Shown here piece by piece: positions 19,901 through 27,321 of a stretch of 64,000 bases of DNA (position 1 is the stretch's first letter; the number at the start of each line of letters is the position of its first letter). The DNA is from Sphingobacteriales bacterium (GTDB lineage: Bacteria > Bacteroidota > Bacteroidia > Chitinophagales > CAIOSU01), in the NCBI GenBank assembly GCA_027486795.1, contig JAIXOI010000039.1:1-64000 (forward strand), written 5' to 3'. Made by a program: the position numbers and the translations under genes. A model generated the notes under the pieces. The model made no database searches, had not been told where the DNA came from, and worked only from the letters and a program-made list of their open reading frames with translations.

Positions 19901-21538
19901 GGTAATAACCGATGTTGCCGGCAAGCTTGGGCAGCCGGTAGCATCAAAGGCCGTAACCGTGTAAGTAGTTGTACCGGTTGGAGATACTATTACCGATGAG
20001 CCTGACAGGCCGCCTGGGTTCCAGGTATAAGATGTTACCGAAGAGCTACCGGTAGCAGTAAGCGAGATAGAACCGCCTGTACATACTGTAGCCGATGCCG
20101 GGAAAACAAAAACAGTTGGGGTAGGGTTTACCGTTACCCTTACATCATCAGAACCTGAGCAACCATCAGGATAATTGGCAGTAACGGTATATACCGTAGT
20201 TACGTTGGGCGATGCCGTTGGGTTTTGGCAGTTGGTGCAACTTAAACCTGTTGTTGGTCTCCAAGAATAAGTAACGCCTGGGGCGGGTGTAGAGGCGGTT
20301 AAAGGAGTGCTTCCACCTTGGCAAATCCTCAAATCAGGACCAGCAGTAACCGGAGGATTGGGGTTAGGCGTTACCGTAATGGTATAAGTATAGATATTCA
20401 ATCCAGGAATTGGGCAAGCATTATCCCTCACTTCCAACGAAAAATTGTGCACGCCAATATCGCCAGGACCCGGAGTCCAACAGAAAGTAGCCCGCGGAAA
20501 TGGCGTACCGGTGGTTGTAAATGTAGCCCCTTGTATACCACCGTTCCAATTCATGGTAACCTGTTGGCCCGCGTTCAGGTCGTTAGAGCTGATATCAAAA
20601 CACAACGGGAAACCGGCACACACATCAATGGTGTAAGCTCCGCCCACGCCACTGGTGCCGTTAATGCCACTAGCGGTAGGTAATTGGTTGTTGCAATTGA
20701 TTACCACCAACTGCAAATCTCTTATCACGGAGCCAATAAGCACGCCGTTTCTATACTCATCAACCCTAATGGTTACCACCGCTTGCTGTGGGTTGGTGGG
20801 CGTAAAGCTCATTTGGCCAGTTTGGCTATTGAAACCAAAACCACTGTTAGTGCTTAGTGGGCTGTTTGCAGTAAAGCTACCATTGTATGGTATGTTGGCA
20901 GTTGGCGCTGTGCGGGCAGGTATAAGAGTATATACCAGCGAGTCGCCGTCAATATCAATAGCGCCGTGGTTATAAAAGAATGGCTGGCCCGCACATAGGT
21001 ACGGGGTAGGCAAGGAGGTAAAAAACGGTGAGTTGTTGCATAAGCCTCCAGCATTGTTCAATCGGGCTTCTACATAAAGACTCTGACTACCTGGGTTTTG
21101 CAGGTTGGTAATGGCCGAGTTACGGCAGCATAGGTTATAACTTATTACCCAATCGTTGCAATTGGCTGGCAAAGTAAAATTGCCCCTATAGGTATACTGT
21201 TCAATACCGGGCAGGTTGCCACCGCTGCATGATGATGAGCCCAACTGGCCAGCACAAATGGCCGAAACCTCAATGGTGCTTATCCGGGCCAAACTAGTGG
21301 AGGTAGTAATACCACAAGATGCCGATGATATGCTGATGAAGGCATTTGAAGGTGCCGAAACACCATCGCAATCGCGATAAAAATTAACCGCAAATTCATA
21401 CTGATTTCCTCCCAAACACTGGTAGGTAAGGTCAATACCCACGGCATGCGATGCCACGGCTTTATTGTTGAATACAACAAACGATGATAGGAGCAATATC
21501 GTAATTGCAATCGCTCTGGAGCGTAAAAATCCCCTCAT
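10973..21538 (-). CDS. Giant SprB-like T9SS-exported adhesin (3521 aa)
   Basis: Signal peptide (residues 1-29, cut near AVASHAVG), then an N-terminal domain of about 370 residues shared with the neighbouring 1381-residue protein (YRDCDG, CCRNSAITNLQNPGSQSLYVEARLNN, FYNHGAIDIDGDSLVYT, FCWTPGPGDIG). Next come two or three PKD/Ig-like modules (residues 380-550), a pectate-lyase-like beta-helix segment (about 555-700) interrupted by a glycine-rich block (700-1005), a few more Ig-like modules, and about 27 SprB-like repeats of 74-79 residues (residues 1280-3350; consensus VQDSVNCxGGxDGxITVTAxGGxxxYxYSxNG...SNVFxxLxAGxYTVTVRDxNGCT...QPxAL). The C-terminus (VPNVFTPNGDGFNDEF...FDRWGEKMFETTD...GWDGTFKG...KGSVTILK) is the gliding-motility-associated T9SS signal. 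Likely displayed on the cell surface, in adhesion or gliding. Start ATG 21538. Confidence 0.93.
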   Translation of the reverse strand: MRGFLRSRAIAITILLLSSFVVFNNKAVASHAVGIDLTYQCLGGNQYEFAVNFYRDCDGVSAPSNAFISISSASCGITTSTSLARISTIEVSAICAGQLGSSSCSGGNLPGIEQYTYRGNFTLPANCNDWVISYNLCCRNSAITNLQNPGSQSLYVEARLNNAGGLCNNSPFFTSLPTPYLCAGQPFFYNHGAIDIDGDSLVYTLIPARTAPTANIPYNGSFTANSPLSTNSGFGFNSQTGQMSFTPTNPQQAVVTIRVDEYRNGVLIGSVIRDLQLVVINCNNQLPTASGINGTSGVGGAYTIDVCAGFPLCFDISSNDLNAGQQVTMNWNGGIQGATFTTTGTPFPRATFCWTPGPGDIGVHNFSLEVRDNACPIPGLNIYTYTITVTPNPNPPVTAGPDLRICQGGSTPLTASTPAPGVTYSWRPTTGLSCTNCQNPTASPNVTTVYTVTANYPDGCSGSDDVRVTVNPTPTVFVFPASATVCTGGSISLTATGSSSVTSYTWNPGGLSGSSVIVSPTGTTTYTVTAFDATGCPSLPATSVITLNPPPAAPVCNNIYVTTNGGGNGLSQATPTTLLNALTIGACNSVNIKMAIGTYVIDDAITNFTSYMTIEGGFDPGNAWRKSSLPGATTILRTNNNPDGPPGAQRIVAFYINTAQFFRLQDLTIQTQDAPVGTVSNYVLHMTSCSNYEVVRTRLICGNGGDGISGNNGFANGANGSPGVNGSDGNDDDDRFPGPGGAGGNGGGTNGGTGGPGGTDSNGASCCQNGPPGQAGSLGSIYRAGGGGGGGATGGEDDRAAGTGGASSGLFGGGGAATGGAGGVGADPGTGGIAGAAGVNGANGTSGTNGAPGTFGGGFFNPGASGTNGTDGQGGGGGGGGGGGGGHHCNSVLGVPTCDLGAGNGGGGGGGGGEGGYGGEGGGAGGASIALYLFNNGAGGNFRQCNLTRGLPGVGGAGGTGTLGGSGGPGGIGASSTPSEIGPGGNGGFGGRGGNGGNGGAGANGVAFRYYRDGGLSPVTTDTLFNLTAQPVITATNVACTNTNITFAGPSSNAWNYGAGATPATGVGASTITQYTTTGRKDIAFGANSYLGFANIAISNASFVPDITVQGATMVNATTYRICAGTPVNYRTSSLAVAYDWNLQGILPSNYTTQNVLNVVYSTAGTYTVTLRVNTDCCGLSQPTTITMIVENTPNLTFSGTPQYCAGGQTVINVRGASTYIWTPSTGLSSNTDSTVTVVAQATTTYLVYGYNASGTCFDVDSITITVNPEPVLTTSSVAATCGSNGSVSVTVTPAGTYSYAWNTVPPRNTATANNVPQGNYQVVVTNLATGCTANRYQTVAANGTPIAYITGVIDVTCAGANNGAAQAAVTGGTPGYTYNWGGGVVGPNRTGLAGGSYTVTVTDLNGCTASATAFINEPIPVVTQITSVTPASCSNTSDGGITIFVDGGAGNHQIVWSTTPPQTNDTLINLAPGNYTVTVTDANGCSLTRNAAISSPPPFVLSQTLFVNTTCGGTNGAITINALGGTGTKTFALDGGTPQATGAFTNVTPGAHSILITDANGCDTTYNFTFTTPPPFSLNTTVTPIGCSGGTTGSILATGAGGTGALQYRLGVGPYTANNNFTVLPAGTYIVWVRDAVGCTLTDTVTLAAPGSLSVALAQDSVNCNGGNDGRITATGSGGTSPYQFRISGGGPFSANNVFTGLSAASYTVTISDNFGCTATASLAVRQPAVLTVGLVQDSVDCNGGTNGFITATAIGGSAPFRYSINGGTSYQSSGIFTGLSTGSYTINVLDTNGCAGSGTITVRQPTALAMNPVIDDLTCPTNPTGAIATNPSGGSLPYQVSLNNGAFQSSPNFLNLTTGTYTLILRDGKGCLVYDTVTVAAPGGVGISLAVTGIGCGNPTGSIVATGSGGLPGYFYNINGGALNGTGIFNGLTAGFYTVRAYDQGGCFALDTVTIGPVAAIPLTLVVDSVTCFGGNTGRITATVNGGTAGYTFNINGGAYGAANVFNNLTAGSYTIGVRDGGGCTATAVGIVRAPAQLTATATVDSVDCNGNSDGFIVFTASGGVAPYEYSLGSGYQSSNIFTGLAAGAFPNAAVRDSKGCTFSIPVTVAQPAALGLTAVQDSVNCFGGNTGSITATATGGSGGYQYSINSGAFVSSGTFTGLTAGTYTIDARDFNFCTRTLTINVLTPADLTLSLVAGSAACAGAGGGQITATAGGGSPGYQYQLNAGAFGPSNVFTSLAPNTYNVTVRDQNGCTETSSIVVSTPTALVVSAVQDSVNCGGGNDGSLVVTASGGTPNYQYSINGTTFQVSNIFTGLVAGPYTVTVRDANACTQTVNITVLQPVALTIATVQDSASCFGASDGVITVTAGGGSPTYEYSLDGTTFQPSNVFNGLAAGPYTITIRDAQFCQITGNISVLQPTVLGVSATKVDVSCNSTTDGSITVTATGGSLPYSYNLNGGTPQSSNLFSNLSAATYTVNVVDGNGCTQSTTITIGSTSGITISLVADSLSCNGAADGVITVTASSAAGGLEYSTNGTNFQASNVFSSLNAGSYTVTVRDANLCVASANVIVGQPVAITASAVQDSVNCNGGNDGVITVTASGGSPSFTYSLNAGAPQASNVFNALGAASYTIDVTDQNNCQAQVLIAVLQPAALTVSAAATASSCAGGGTGGIVVTAGGGSAAYQYSIDGVNFQASNTFTNLASATYTVTLRDGNNCSVTTTVNVGQPTALTLTLVQDSVSCNGLSDGTLTATAGGGNGVYEYSLNGTNFQVSNVFTALAAGPYTVTLRDGNGCTQTASTSVLQPTALTVSTVVIDISCNSTNDGQITATGAGGSAPYQYSFNGGAFQASGTFANLTANIYTIVVNDANGCAATTNVTVQAAAPVTVTLTQDSVNCNAGNDGQVIAVGAGGSGALQYSIDGVNYQASGTFTGLNAANYTVSVRDIAGCNTTGNITVLQPTALSVTAVQDSANCFGVADGFITATGAGGSPGYQYSRDGVTFAPTNVLNNLAAGPYTITIRDRNNCTSTANATVLQPIGITTNVTGTNVDCNGGTNGSATVAAAGGSPGFTYAWNSGGGTATTSPNRGAGWAVVTVTDARTCQRRDSVLITQPNAIVITETIVPITCGSGNTGSISLSVTGGTGTYGFLWNTAVTGPTLTGLGQGNYSVVVTDLNSCTVSGSYVINPPGSVAVNAIATNVQCFDTPTGSVNAVVTGATGSVTYSWNTTPAQNGATASNLRPGQYIVTVTDAAGCTALDTAIVANVPLLTASAVAVNPRCYDTPDGSVVVTAAGGTGNLTYAWNHNSTLNSGNAIGLIQGGYVVTVTDANNCSVTLSETLTSPSQLFISLAASADSVKFGESVQLTATPGSGVIGTPVYEWSPNENLDCIDCADPVAGPLVESSYIYTVRIADDNGCEAVARVTVIVDLYDRVLWVPNVFTPNGDGFNDEFNVYGYGFETMLFQVFDRWGEKMFETTDPKVGWDGTFKGVAMPPGVYVFLVKALYIDGQEGFKKGSVTILK
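11482..17710 (-). repeat. Array of about 27 SprB-like coding repeats
   Basis: Counted by reading the translation: units of 74-79 residues (about 222-237 bp), each with two cysteines (one near the start, one before the QPxAL linker). Units in the middle (about 10-23) are much more alike than the first five and the last four, as expected if the array grows by unequal exchange in its centre. Confidence 0.8.
18525..19440 (-). repeat. Glycine-rich coding block inside the giant adhesin
   Basis: About 300 residues made largely of GG, GGAGG, GxNG and GPGG words with poly-Gly runs of up to 13, broken by short non-Gly islands (DDDDRF, CCQNGPP, HHCNSVLGVPTCDLG, ASIALYLFNNGAGG). The opposite strand is proline-rich and yields several false open frames. 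It sits within a beta-helix-like domain. Confidence 0.85.
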
Positions 21539-21643
21539 ACTGAAGCAGGTTTAAGTAGTAGCAATAAGGTTAAGTATGCGTGCGAGGCGAACTAGCTTTA
21601 AATATAGTTATTTTATCACAATCCAAAGCAATTTTAAAAAAAG

Positions 21644-21672
21644 AAAAGCCCACGCTATTTGCGTGGGCTTTT
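21644..21672 (-). terminator. Strong hairpin terminator after the 1381-aa adhesin
   Basis: Twelve perfect base pairs, AAAAGCCCACGC against its complement, 5-base loop, A-run on one side and T-run on the other, so it can work in both directions. It lies 27 bp beyond the stop at 21699 and upstream of the giant adhesin gene, so that gene needs its own promoter. Confidence 0.85.
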
Positions 21673-21698
21673 AAGTAAGTTTTTACACCTAGCGTAAT

Positions 21699-24600
21699 TT
21701 ACCGAAGCAGCGTAATGCTTCCTTTCTCTTCTATTTTATCTCCATTTTCGAAATACAATTCGGCATAATAAACAAATACACCAGGCTGCATGAAGGTTTC
21801 TTTGAATACGCCATTCCAACCGCTGCTGAGGTCATTACTTTCAAACACTTTCTCGCCCCATCTATCAAAAATGCTAAAATTAAGACTACTTACAGCTTTA
21901 CCATAGATATAAAACACATCGTTGTATCCGTCGCCGTTCGGCGAGAAAGCATTGGGTATAAAGTAAAGCTTTGTTTTGTCGTTCACATCCACAATAGTAG
22001 TGTCCGATGTTTTACAACCTGCGGCATCGGTCATTTCTACTATATAGGTGGTAGTATATAAAGGGCTAGCCACTGGGGCTTCGCAATTGTCGCAATCCAA
22101 AGCATATGATGGCTGCCACCTGTAAGTAACACTAGCATTGGCATTGGTGGTTATGAAGGTATTTAGCTGCACATTGCCTCCCAATGGTATGTTGCTGCTA
22201 TCAGGCACAATATCAATACCTGTCTCGGCTGGGTCAACAAGCGTAATTACTTGCTCAATTTCGCAACCATTGGCATCTACAGCAGTCATCAATTGGTCTC
22301 CAGCAACTAGGTATAGCGCTTGGGCATCGCCCTGGGTTCCGTTCCAATTATATACATAGTTCGGTACACCGCCCAGCACCGTTACCGCTGCCGTACCATC
22401 GTCATAACCAAAGCAAGTAGGGTCGGTTTTGGTGAAGATTAAGTTCAGTTCGGTAGGTTGGTCTATCACCACCGATTGGGTGGTCGTACAGCCATTGTTA
22501 TCGGTTACTACAAGGTCGTAACTACCTGCGCTCAAACCAACCGCCTGTGCGTTTAACTGAAAAGGATTGGTGTTCCATACAAAAGAATAGCCGGGTGTTC
22601 CGCCCGCTACACTTGCCTCTGCAATACCGTCGGTATTGCCAAAGCAGCGCACATCGGTTTTTATTATATTGGCTACCACTTCGGTAGGTTCAAAAATGGT
22701 AATACTGCCCGTGCTCTCACATAAATTCACATCAGTAACGGTTACATTGTAAGTTCCCGCGCCTAAATTATTGGCTCTGGTAGTTATTTGCGTTCCCGCG
22801 TTAAAATCCCACTGATAGGTATATCCAGCAGTTCCGCCACTGGCTACAACCTCTGCTTGCCCGTCGGTAAGCCCGAAACAAGATACATCTCTAGTTGAGC
22901 TGGTTAACGACTCGAGCAATGGCGGATCAACCAAGCTCACCGAATCTATTTTCAAGCAACTGTTGGCATCGGTAATGGTAACTACATAAGTACCTTGGGT
23001 AAGGCCATAAATGGCAGCAGCATTAGTGCCTCCAATAGTAGGCGACCACTGGAAGGTGTATGGTGGTGTTCCACCACCAGCCAATACAGATGCTGCGCCA
23101 TCATTGCCATTGTGGCAACTGATATCCCTGCCATTGTAGTTTGATACTACCGATGTAAGCGAGGTAACCAGAGTAGGTTCGTTAAGCGTTACCGTTGCCG
23201 ATACCACACACTCATTTAAGTCGGCTACCAATACGGTGTAGGGAACATTGGCACTCAAACCGGTTGCGGTTTGGGTAGGCTGCGTGTTCGGGTCGTTCCA
23301 AACATAGGTATACGGCGGCACACCACCCACCGGATTGGCGATAGCAGTGCCATCAGCTGCACCTGTGCAGCTCACATTAAACCCATTGTAATTGGAAGTA
23401 ATGGAGGCCGTGGTAGAAAGCGGCGGCGGTTGCGAAAGTGTAGTACTATCAATAGCCAAGCAACCATTCAAATCGTTAACGCGCAAAGTGTACGTGCCTG
23501 CTACCAAATCGCTTGCATAGGCCGTAATTTGGCTGTTTTGGTCGTTCCAAGTATAATTATAACCCGGTGTTCCGCCCGTAACATTGGAGCCAATGGCGCC
23601 AGTATTGCCGCCAAAACAAGAAATGTTATATCCATTTACAGTGGCTGTGCTAAACACGCTCAAAGCCAAGGCAGCTGGCTCAACCAGCGTAACCGTTGAT
23701 TGGGCAGTACAATTATTTACATCCGAAACGGTGACGTTGTATACTCCAGGTCCTAAGTTAGTGGCCGTTCGCGAAACTTGGTTATTGGCCGCAGCGCTCC
23801 ATACATAAGCGTATGCACCTGTGCCGCCAGCAGCAGTTACCCTTGCTGCGCCGTCGTTGGCACCAAAGCAACTAATATCGGCTCCGTTGTAATTAGAAAA
23901 AACCACCGCATTGGCCACCACTTGCGCGGGTTCGGTAACGGTAACCGAAGTGCCTGAATTGCAACCGTTATCATCGGTAACGGTAACTGCATAAGTACCT
24001 GGCCCAAGGTTATTAATGATACTGGTAGTTTGGTTGTTGGCATTTGGGCTCCAATCATATGTATATGGCAATACACCGCCCGAGGCTAATGCTTCTACTA
24101 CGCCATCGGCTGCTCCAAAGCAACTTATTTCGGCACCGTTGTAATTAGATATAGATGACGCCGAGAGATTGATAACCAATGGGCCGGGCTGAAACACATA
24201 AGCATTAGCGGTTGCGGTGCATCCGTTATCGTCGGTTACGGTCACAAAATAGTTGCCTGAGCCTACGTTTATAATATTGTTATTAGTATTTACTTGGTTG
24301 CTTACTGACCACTCATAACCATAGGTTCCGTTGGCACTGGTGCCACCCGTAACCGCTACAGTTGCCGTACCATCGGCATTGCCATTACAAACCGAAGGCG
24401 TAGTGGTGGTAGTAAGTATCATAGAGTCGGGGCCAGGCACCACAACATTATATACCACCGCACAATTGCTGGCATCGGTAATGGTTACGTTGTAGCTACC
24501 CGATTGTATATTAGTTACACTTGGGCCGGTGGCTCCGCTTGGCCATGCATAATTTATGGGAGGTATGGCTCCTGAAGATATACTGATGCTGGCTGCGCCA

Positions 24601-25844
24601 TTGCTGCCCCCTGGGCAGGTTGGTGCCACTACGTTTGAGTTGACTGTATAACTTGAAGGCGACACGTTGATGGTAAACGACTGAATAGCCCTAGCCGTTA
24701 TGGGGCAAGCATCGTCTTCTACGGTAACAATAAAGTTGTACTGGCCCGTTTGGCCCGGTGCAGGGGTCCAGCAGAAAGTTGCTACAGGTGGCTGCGTGCC
24801 ACTTATGGTCATGGTTGCACCTGCTGGTAGGTTGTTGTATGTTACGGTAAGTAGGTTGCTGGCGTTAGGATCCTGAAAATTAATATCGAAACACAATGGG
24901 TTTCCGCCGCAGATAGTGGATGTGTAATTGGCTGGCTGCCCGTTAAATGCTGGCCCACTGCCATTAGTGCCCGACATAATTGGAGGGTTGTTGTTTGGGC
25001 AGTTTACCACCACCACTTGTATATCGCGCATGGTAGAGCCAATGAGCACTCCGTTTCTATATTCCCTCACTAGCACCGTAACCACGGCATTTTGGGTTTG
25101 GCTGGGCGTAAAGGTCATTTGGCCTGTTTGGTTATCAAACTGGAAAGCCCCAGTCGTACGTACTGGGTTGTTTACATTGGTACCGCCCGTAAAAGGTATG
25201 TTTGAGCCTGAAGCCTGCAAAGGGTTGATGATAGTATAGCTCAACGAGTCTCCATCGATATCAATGGCACCATGGTTGTAAAATGTTTGTTGGCCTACAC
25301 ATACAAAGGGCACTGGCTTGGTCGAAAACAAGGGTGAGTTGTCGCAAGGGCTAATGGTATTGTTTAGCCTAGCTTCAACGTACAAGTCCCTGCTGCCTGG
25401 GTTCGAAAGGTTGGTAATTGCACTGTTTCGGCAGCAAATACCGTAGCTAAACACCCAATCGGTGCACTGTGCAGGGAGGGTTATCACTCCTTCGTAAGTG
25501 TGCTCTTCAAAACCGGGATTGTTGCCGCCACGGCAACGGGTAGTGTTTTGTTGCGATGCACAACGGGTTACTAGCTCCGTTACGCTTACTCTGCTTGCGG
25601 TAAATGTTAGGTTTCTGCCACAACTAGCCGACCTACCACTAATTGAAACTGAACTTGGAGCATTAATACCCGAACAGTCTCTATAAAAAGTGAGCCTTAC
25701 CCTATATTGGTTATTGCCCAAACAAGTGTAACCTATATCGGCACCTACCGCGTGAGAGGCGAATGAAACCTGCGGTAATAGGATGGAAAACAATAGCGTG
25801 ATAGCTACAAAATACTTCCTTAATGGAGTACTATTTCTATACAT
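21699..25844 (-). CDS. SprB-like T9SS-exported adhesin (1381 aa)
   Basis: The open frame begins at a TTG (25856), but ATG 25844 gives a clean signal peptide (MYRNSTPLRKYFVAITLLF... cut near VSFASHAVG). The first 380 residues are a clear paralogue of the giant adhesin's N-terminus (FYRDCSG, CCRNSAITNLSNPGSRDLYVEARLNN, FYNHGAIDIDGDSLSYT, FCWTPAPGQTG). About ten SprB-like repeats follow, several preceded by the linker SNYNGxxISCFG, typical unit ending YxVTVTDxNxC. The C-terminus carries IPNAFSPNGDGYNDVF, FDRWGEKVFESND, GWNGVFKE and KGSITLLR, the T9SS gliding-type signal. Role inferred as cell-surface adhesin. It is transcribed from the same strand as the PorP/SprF-type gene just upstream, with a hairpin between them. 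Confidence 0.93.
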   Translation of the reverse strand: MYRNSTPLRKYFVAITLLFSILLPQVSFASHAVGADIGYTCLGNNQYRVRLTFYRDCSGINAPSSVSISGRSASCGRNLTFTASRVSVTELVTRCASQQNTTRCRGGNNPGFEEHTYEGVITLPAQCTDWVFSYGICCRNSAITNLSNPGSRDLYVEARLNNTISPCDNSPLFSTKPVPFVCVGQQTFYNHGAIDIDGDSLSYTIINPLQASGSNIPFTGGTNVNNPVRTTGAFQFDNQTGQMTFTPSQTQNAVVTVLVREYRNGVLIGSTMRDIQVVVVNCPNNNPPIMSGTNGSGPAFNGQPANYTSTICGGNPLCFDINFQDPNASNLLTVTYNNLPAGATMTISGTQPPVATFCWTPAPGQTGQYNFIVTVEDDACPITARAIQSFTINVSPSSYTVNSNVVAPTCPGGSNGAASISISSGAIPPINYAWPSGATGPSVTNIQSGSYNVTITDASNCAVVYNVVVPGPDSMILTTTTTPSVCNGNADGTATVAVTGGTSANGTYGYEWSVSNQVNTNNNIINVGSGNYFVTVTDDNGCTATANAYVFQPGPLVINLSASSISNYNGAEISCFGAADGVVEALASGGVLPYTYDWSPNANNQTTSIINNLGPGTYAVTVTDDNGCNSGTSVTVTEPAQVVANAVVFSNYNGADISCFGANDGAARVTAAGGTGAYAYVWSAAANNQVSRTATNLGPGVYNVTVSDVNNCTAQSTVTLVEPAALALSVFSTATVNGYNISCFGGNTGAIGSNVTGGTPGYNYTWNDQNSQITAYASDLVAGTYTLRVNDLNGCLAIDSTTLSQPPPLSTTASITSNYNGFNVSCTGAADGTAIANPVGGVPPYTYVWNDPNTQPTQTATGLSANVPYTVLVADLNECVVSATVTLNEPTLVTSLTSVVSNYNGRDISCHNGNDGAASVLAGGGTPPYTFQWSPTIGGTNAAAIYGLTQGTYVVTITDANSCLKIDSVSLVDPPLLESLTSSTRDVSCFGLTDGQAEVVASGGTAGYTYQWDFNAGTQITTRANNLGAGTYNVTVTDVNLCESTGSITIFEPTEVVANIIKTDVRCFGNTDGIAEASVAGGTPGYSFVWNTNPFQLNAQAVGLSAGSYDLVVTDNNGCTTTQSVVIDQPTELNLIFTKTDPTCFGYDDGTAAVTVLGGVPNYVYNWNGTQGDAQALYLVAGDQLMTAVDANGCEIEQVITLVDPAETGIDIVPDSSNIPLGGNVQLNTFITTNANASVTYRWQPSYALDCDNCEAPVASPLYTTTYIVEMTDAAGCKTSDTTIVDVNDKTKLYFIPNAFSPNGDGYNDVFYIYGKAVSSLNFSIFDRWGEKVFESNDLSSGWNGVFKETFMQPGVFVYYAELYFENGDKIEEKGSITLLR

Positions 25845-25863
25845 GGGCCACAGCAATAAAAAG

Positions 25864-25885
25864 AGTTAGCTAATTCGGGCTAACT
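25864..25885 (-). terminator. Hairpin between the PorP-like gene and the adhesin
   Basis: Minus-strand AGTTAGC/GCTAACT arms with an 8-base loop, followed by CTTTTT-like bases, just 20 bp before the adhesin ATG. Could attenuate read-through from the PorP-like gene into the adhesin. Confidence 0.5.
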
Positions 25886-25950
25886 AATATAGTAACTTAT
25901 GGCAAGAAATTCAAAAAAATTTATTTTTATTACTTAACGAAATTTTTTAA

Positions 25951-26994
25951 TTAGAATTTTGGGCAGAATTTCACAGGATTAATGCTGCGCGGAGGGTCTT
26001 GATTATGGGTATATACTAGAGCCACTTCTACGGCACCTTTGCTATTGGTAGCAAGGTTAATATCAGACGTAGTTACGTCAAAGCTAAGCCCAGCGCGGAA
26101 ACCTTTTATTTCATATCCCACCATAGGAATAATAGCATCGCCAACACGATACCAAGCGCCTACATATAGATAAGAGGTTTCGGCTAATTTGTAAGCCAAA
26201 GCAGTTCCGATATTTATTTGTGATGCTGTGTTTTGAGAGAGCACCATAAAGCCAGGGGTAATGGAAATGTATTTGCTCAAGGTGATTTCCATACCGCCAT
26301 GGGCCGTAATTTTAGGGCTCAATTTGTTTTCGGCACCCAAGAAACTCTCGGTAGGGCTATTTAGATGGCTATAGGCACCGCCCACGTAAAGGTTGTGTTT
26401 TTTGCCAACCCTAGAACGCCACAACAAACCAATAGAAACATCGGGATATATCATGGACGATTTGGTGAAATTTTCGCCGTTGGGACCCACGTTAAAGCCA
26501 TCAACACCATTAAACTGCGACTCGAAAGTAAGCTTTGTAAAATCGATACGCTTTTGGATAATGCCGCCCTGCATACCCAAGGTAATGCTGTGGCGCTCAT
26601 ACTTATCAACGGTTTTGGTATAGGCTATCGATGCCGAAATGGCAGTAGTGCTCAAGCCACCGTCGCCAGCCCTATCGCTGTAAAATTGCAGTCCGGCACC
26701 AAATTGATCGGCACCCAATTTTTTGCGGAAGAATGAACCATCAACCGATGCACCATACGTCATGTAAGTGGCATTGTTGCTGTTCCAATCGTTTTTAAAG
26801 TATTGTGTTCGGAAATTGGCCGCAACCCGAAAATCGGCATTGAAACTACCGGTAAGGGCTGGGTTAAGGGTAAGTGGTGATGAAAAGTATTGCGAAAAAT
26901 GGATGTCTTGCGCCTGAGCGGCTAGGCCCAAACAACAACAAACAACCAAGGCCAATAGGTGCTTAACAGAAAATGTAGGCATAGCAAGTGGCAT
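25951..26994 (-). CDS. PorP/SprF family type IX secretion outer-membrane protein
   Basis: 347 residues from ATG 26994 (ATG 26982 is an alternative; the 5' extension to 27039 is poor). Signal peptide ...LLALVVCCCLGLAAQAQ, then the family opening DIHFSQYFSSPLTLNPALTGSF, followed by beta-barrel-like strands (RVAANFRTQYFKNDW, AGLQFYSDRAGDGG, GMQGGIIQKRIDF, LYVGGAYSHLNSPTESF, YLYVGAWYRVGDAIIPMVGYEIKGFRAGLSFDVTTSDI). The length is right for the family. In Flavobacterium, SprF sits beside SprB and is needed for its surface localisation; here the gene lies directly upstream of two SprB-like adhesins, so the same partnership is a strong inference. Confidence 0.92.
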   Translation of the reverse strand: MPLAMPTFSVKHLLALVVCCCLGLAAQAQDIHFSQYFSSPLTLNPALTGSFNADFRVAANFRTQYFKNDWNSNNATYMTYGASVDGSFFRKKLGADQFGAGLQFYSDRAGDGGLSTTAISASIAYTKTVDKYERHSITLGMQGGIIQKRIDFTKLTFESQFNGVDGFNVGPNGENFTKSSMIYPDVSIGLLWRSRVGKKHNLYVGGAYSHLNSPTESFLGAENKLSPKITAHGGMEITLSKYISITPGFMVLSQNTASQINIGTALAYKLAETSYLYVGAWYRVGDAIIPMVGYEIKGFRAGLSFDVTTSDINLATNSKGAVEVALVYTHNQDPPRSINPVKFCPKF

Positions 26995-27166
26995 TTTTTT
27001 ACCGCAAAGGTTAAAAATAGCAAAAAAATTGATTACCAAATAGGGTTAATGCCCATCCTGGTCGAATTTAACGAGGGAGTAATGTTAGAGGTGATGGTTT
27101 TATTGCGATTGGAACGGTAGTAAAAGGGATAATCCGCCTGTTGTGTTGTGTGGCAGATTTGTGTGT

Positions 27167-27198
27167 GTGTCATGGTTCGGCTACGCTCACCATGACAC
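27167..27198. repeat. Perfect 10 bp inverted repeat
   Basis: Arms GTGTCATGGT and ACCATGACAC around a 12-base loop that itself reads like TCGGCTACGCTC. The right half is similar to bases 4934-4955 beside the small membrane protein, so it is a dispersed repeat family. Confidence 0.65.
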
Positions 27199-27278
27199 GC
27201 CCCGGCAATCGCTTTTATGCATGTAGCTTATTGCTATCTGATGGACCTTTCCACCAATGATTAAACACCCCTCTCTCT

Positions 27279-27313
27279 CCCTTCGGCACGGCAATTATGG
27301 CCTTTACGGCATA
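27279..27313 (-). repeat. Copy C of the EEP gene 3' end
   Basis: 35 bases that match the end of the EEP gene (30063-30100) with about four differences, same orientation, beginning 8 bp after the oxidoreductase stop. Confidence 0.75.
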
Positions 27314-27321
27314 ATTTGGAA

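Larger units (their letters stand above)
26995..27321. other. Spacer with a palindrome and an EEP-gene 3'-end copy
   Basis: No gene. It holds a perfect 10 bp inverted repeat at 27167-27198 and, next to the oxidoreductase stop, a copy of the 3' end of the EEP gene (27279-27313). The PorP-like promoter must be at the left end. Confidence 0.6.
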
